DNA of 64,000 nucleotides from Prosapia bicincta (Eukaryota; Arthropoda; Insecta; Hemiptera; Cercopidae): assembly GCA_036971475.1 (NCBI GenBank), contig JBAIZL010000058.1:1598001-1662000 (forward strand), given 5' to 3'. The notes beneath the pieces were generated by a model. That model was not told the origin of the DNA. It saw only the letters and a list, made by a program, of their open reading frames with translations, and did not search any database. The first letter of the stretch is position 1; every line of letters starts with the position of its first letter. A program made the translations under genes and the position numbers. Of the stretch, positions 62,235 to 64,000 are shown piece by piece.

Positions 62235-64000
62235 AAGCCATTAAGGTGAGGCTATAAAACAAATAGATTATTGTGGTTGTATGTTTATTAGTGACGAGGG
62301 TCATAGGTTGGATCACTCACAATGAAGCCATTAAGGCGAGGCTATAAAACAAATAGATTATTGTTGTTATATGTTTATTACTGACGAGGGTCATAGGTTG
62401 GGTCACTCACAATGAAGCCATTAAGGTGAGGCTATAAAACAAATAGATTATTGTGGTTATATGTTTATTAGTGACGAGGGTCATAGGTTGGGTCACTCAC
62501 AATGAAGCCATTAAGGTGAGGCTATAAAACAAATAGATTCTTGTGGTTATATGTTTATTAGTGACGAGGGTCACAGGTTTGGTCACCCACAATGATGCCA
62601 TTAAGGTGAGGCTATAAAACAAATAGATTATTGTGGTTATATGTTTATTAGTGACGAGGGTCATAGGTTGGATCACTCACAATGAAGTCATTAAGGTGAG
62701 GCTATAAAACAAAGAGATTATTGTGGTTATATGTTTATTAGTGACGAGGGTCATAGGTTGGGTCGCTCACAATGAAGCCATTAAGGTGAGGCTATAAAAC
62801 AAATAGATTATTGTGGTTATATGTTTATTAGTGACGAGGGTCATAGGTCGGTCACTCACAATGAAGCCATTAAGGTGAGGCTATAAAACAAATAGATTAT
62901 TGTGGTTATATGTTTATTAGTGACGAGGGTCATAGGTAGGGTCACTCACAATGAAGCCATTAAGGTGAGGCTATAAAACAATTAGATTCTTGTGGTTATA
63001 TGTTTATTAGTGACGAGGGTCATAGGTTTGGTCACTCACAATGATGCCATTAAGGTGAGGCTATAAAACAAATAGATTATTGTGGTTATATGTTTATTAG
63101 TGACGAGGGTCATAGGTTTGGTCACTCACAATGAAGCCATTAAGGTGAGGCTATAAAACAAATAGATTATTGTGGTTATATGTTTATTAGTGACGAGGGT
63201 CATAGGTTGGGTCACTCACAATGAAGCCATTAAGGTGAGGCTATAAAACAATTAGATTCTTGTGGTTATATGTTTATTAGTGACGAGGGTCATAGGTTTG
63301 GTCACTCACAATGATGCCATTAAGGTGAGGCTATAAAACAAATAGATTATTGTGTTTATATGTTTATTAGTGACGAGGGTCATAGGTTTGGTCACTGACA
63401 ATGAAGCCATTATGGTGAGGCTATAAAACAAATAGATTATTGTGGTTATATGTTTATTAGTGACGAGGGTCATAGGTTGGGTCACTCACAATGAATCCAT
63501 TAAGGTGAGGCTATAAAACAAATAGATTATTGTGGTTATATGTTTATTAGTGACGAGGGTCATAGGTCGGTCACTCACAATGAAGCCATTAAGGTGAGGC
63601 TATAAAACAAATAGATTATTGTGGTTATATGTTTATTAGTGACGAGGGTCATAGGTTTGGTCACTCACAATGAAGCCATTAAGGCGAGGCTATAAAACAA
63701 ATAGATTATTGTGGTTATATGTTTATTAGTGACGAGGGTTATAGGTTGGGTCACTCACAATGAAGCCATTAAGGTGAGGCTATAAAACAAATAGATTATT
63801 GTGGTTATATGTTTATTAGTGACGAGGGTGATAGGTTGGGTCACTCACAATGAAACCATCAAGGTGAGGCTATAAAACAAATAGATTATTGTGGTTATAT
63901 GTTTATTAGTGACGAGGGTCATAGGTTTGGTCACTCACAATGAAGTCATTAAGGTGAGGCTATAAAACAAATAGATTATTGTGGTTATATGTTTATTAGT
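62235..64000. repeat. 90-bp satellite array
   Basis: About 19.6 units of 90 bp (AATGAAGCCATTAAGGTGAG, GCTATAAAACAAATAGATTA, TTGTGGTTATATGTTTATTA, GTGACGAGGGTCATAGG, GTCACTCAC). Unit starts at 62,321 and 62,411 are exactly 90 bp apart and units are nearly identical. Each holds AGTGAC ... GTCACT, a possible 6-bp hairpin. Continues beyond the window. Confidence 0.97.

Overview
The window looks like intergenic or heterochromatic DNA from an arthropod, most likely an insect. The evidence is two copies of an R1-clade-like LINE (a clade known mainly from arthropods), an RNase H-bearing I-clade-like LINE, hAT and Penelope-like remnants, and many long tandem arrays in AT-rich DNA. Species cannot be told from the sequence. 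I see no convincing host protein-coding gene, rRNA or tRNA. Roughly half the window is tandem repeat by my hand estimate, and most long reading frames exist only because the repeat period is a multiple of three (33, 45/90, 78, 144, 165 bp).

Layout. 1-7.34 kb: ~98-bp satellite with an internal tandem duplication of 2,503 bp. 7.34-12.1 kb: a second satellite of mixed 32-bp and 165-bp units, joined to the first by a zone of ~16-bp units that suggests common ancestry. 12.8-13.15 kb: degenerate minisatellite. 13.4-21.9 kb: 33-bp AT-rich array interrupted by a nearly full-length R1-like LINE (16,898-21,296) with a 16-bp target-site duplication. 24.1-27.1 kb: decayed I-clade-like LINE on the minus strand. 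27.1-28.56 kb: alternating 45-bp minisatellite. 28.9-29.4 kb: 32-bp minisatellite. 30.5-37.2 kb: 144-bp satellite with a 1,351-bp tandem duplication. 40.3-43.05 kb: 5'-truncated second copy of the R1-like LINE, minus strand, 15-bp target-site duplication. 43.25-45.5 kb: Penelope-like retroelement remnant (RT plus GIY-YIG) between inverted arms of a ~123-bp minisatellite. 49.2-50.1 kb: 78-bp minisatellite and (CA)n. 51.68-52.57 kb: internally deleted hAT transposon with 8-bp target-site duplication. 52.7-59 kb: a cluster of small palindromic elements carrying hammerhead-ribozyme-like motifs, among (TA)n, (TC)n and (TG)n tracts. 56.1-56.7 kb: second hAT remnant. 60.8-62.2 kb: Gypsy-type LTR-retrotransposon remnant. 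62.2-64 kb: 90-bp satellite running off the window end.

The most interesting signal is at 45-59 kb. The Penelope-like remnant and four otherwise unrelated-looking small palindromic repeats share one RNA layout: stem I, CUGANGA-like core, one unpaired base, perfect or near-perfect stem II hairpin, GAA, a short self-complementary stem III, a cleavage-site nucleotide, and in the best cases the complementary stem I strand. Two of the small elements have clean 12-13 bp target-site duplications, and the duplicated 57.7-58.3 kb element carries opposed motifs on the two strands. Hammerhead motifs in Penelope-like elements are established. The family of opposed-ribozyme palindromes seen here may be an undescribed non-autonomous group.
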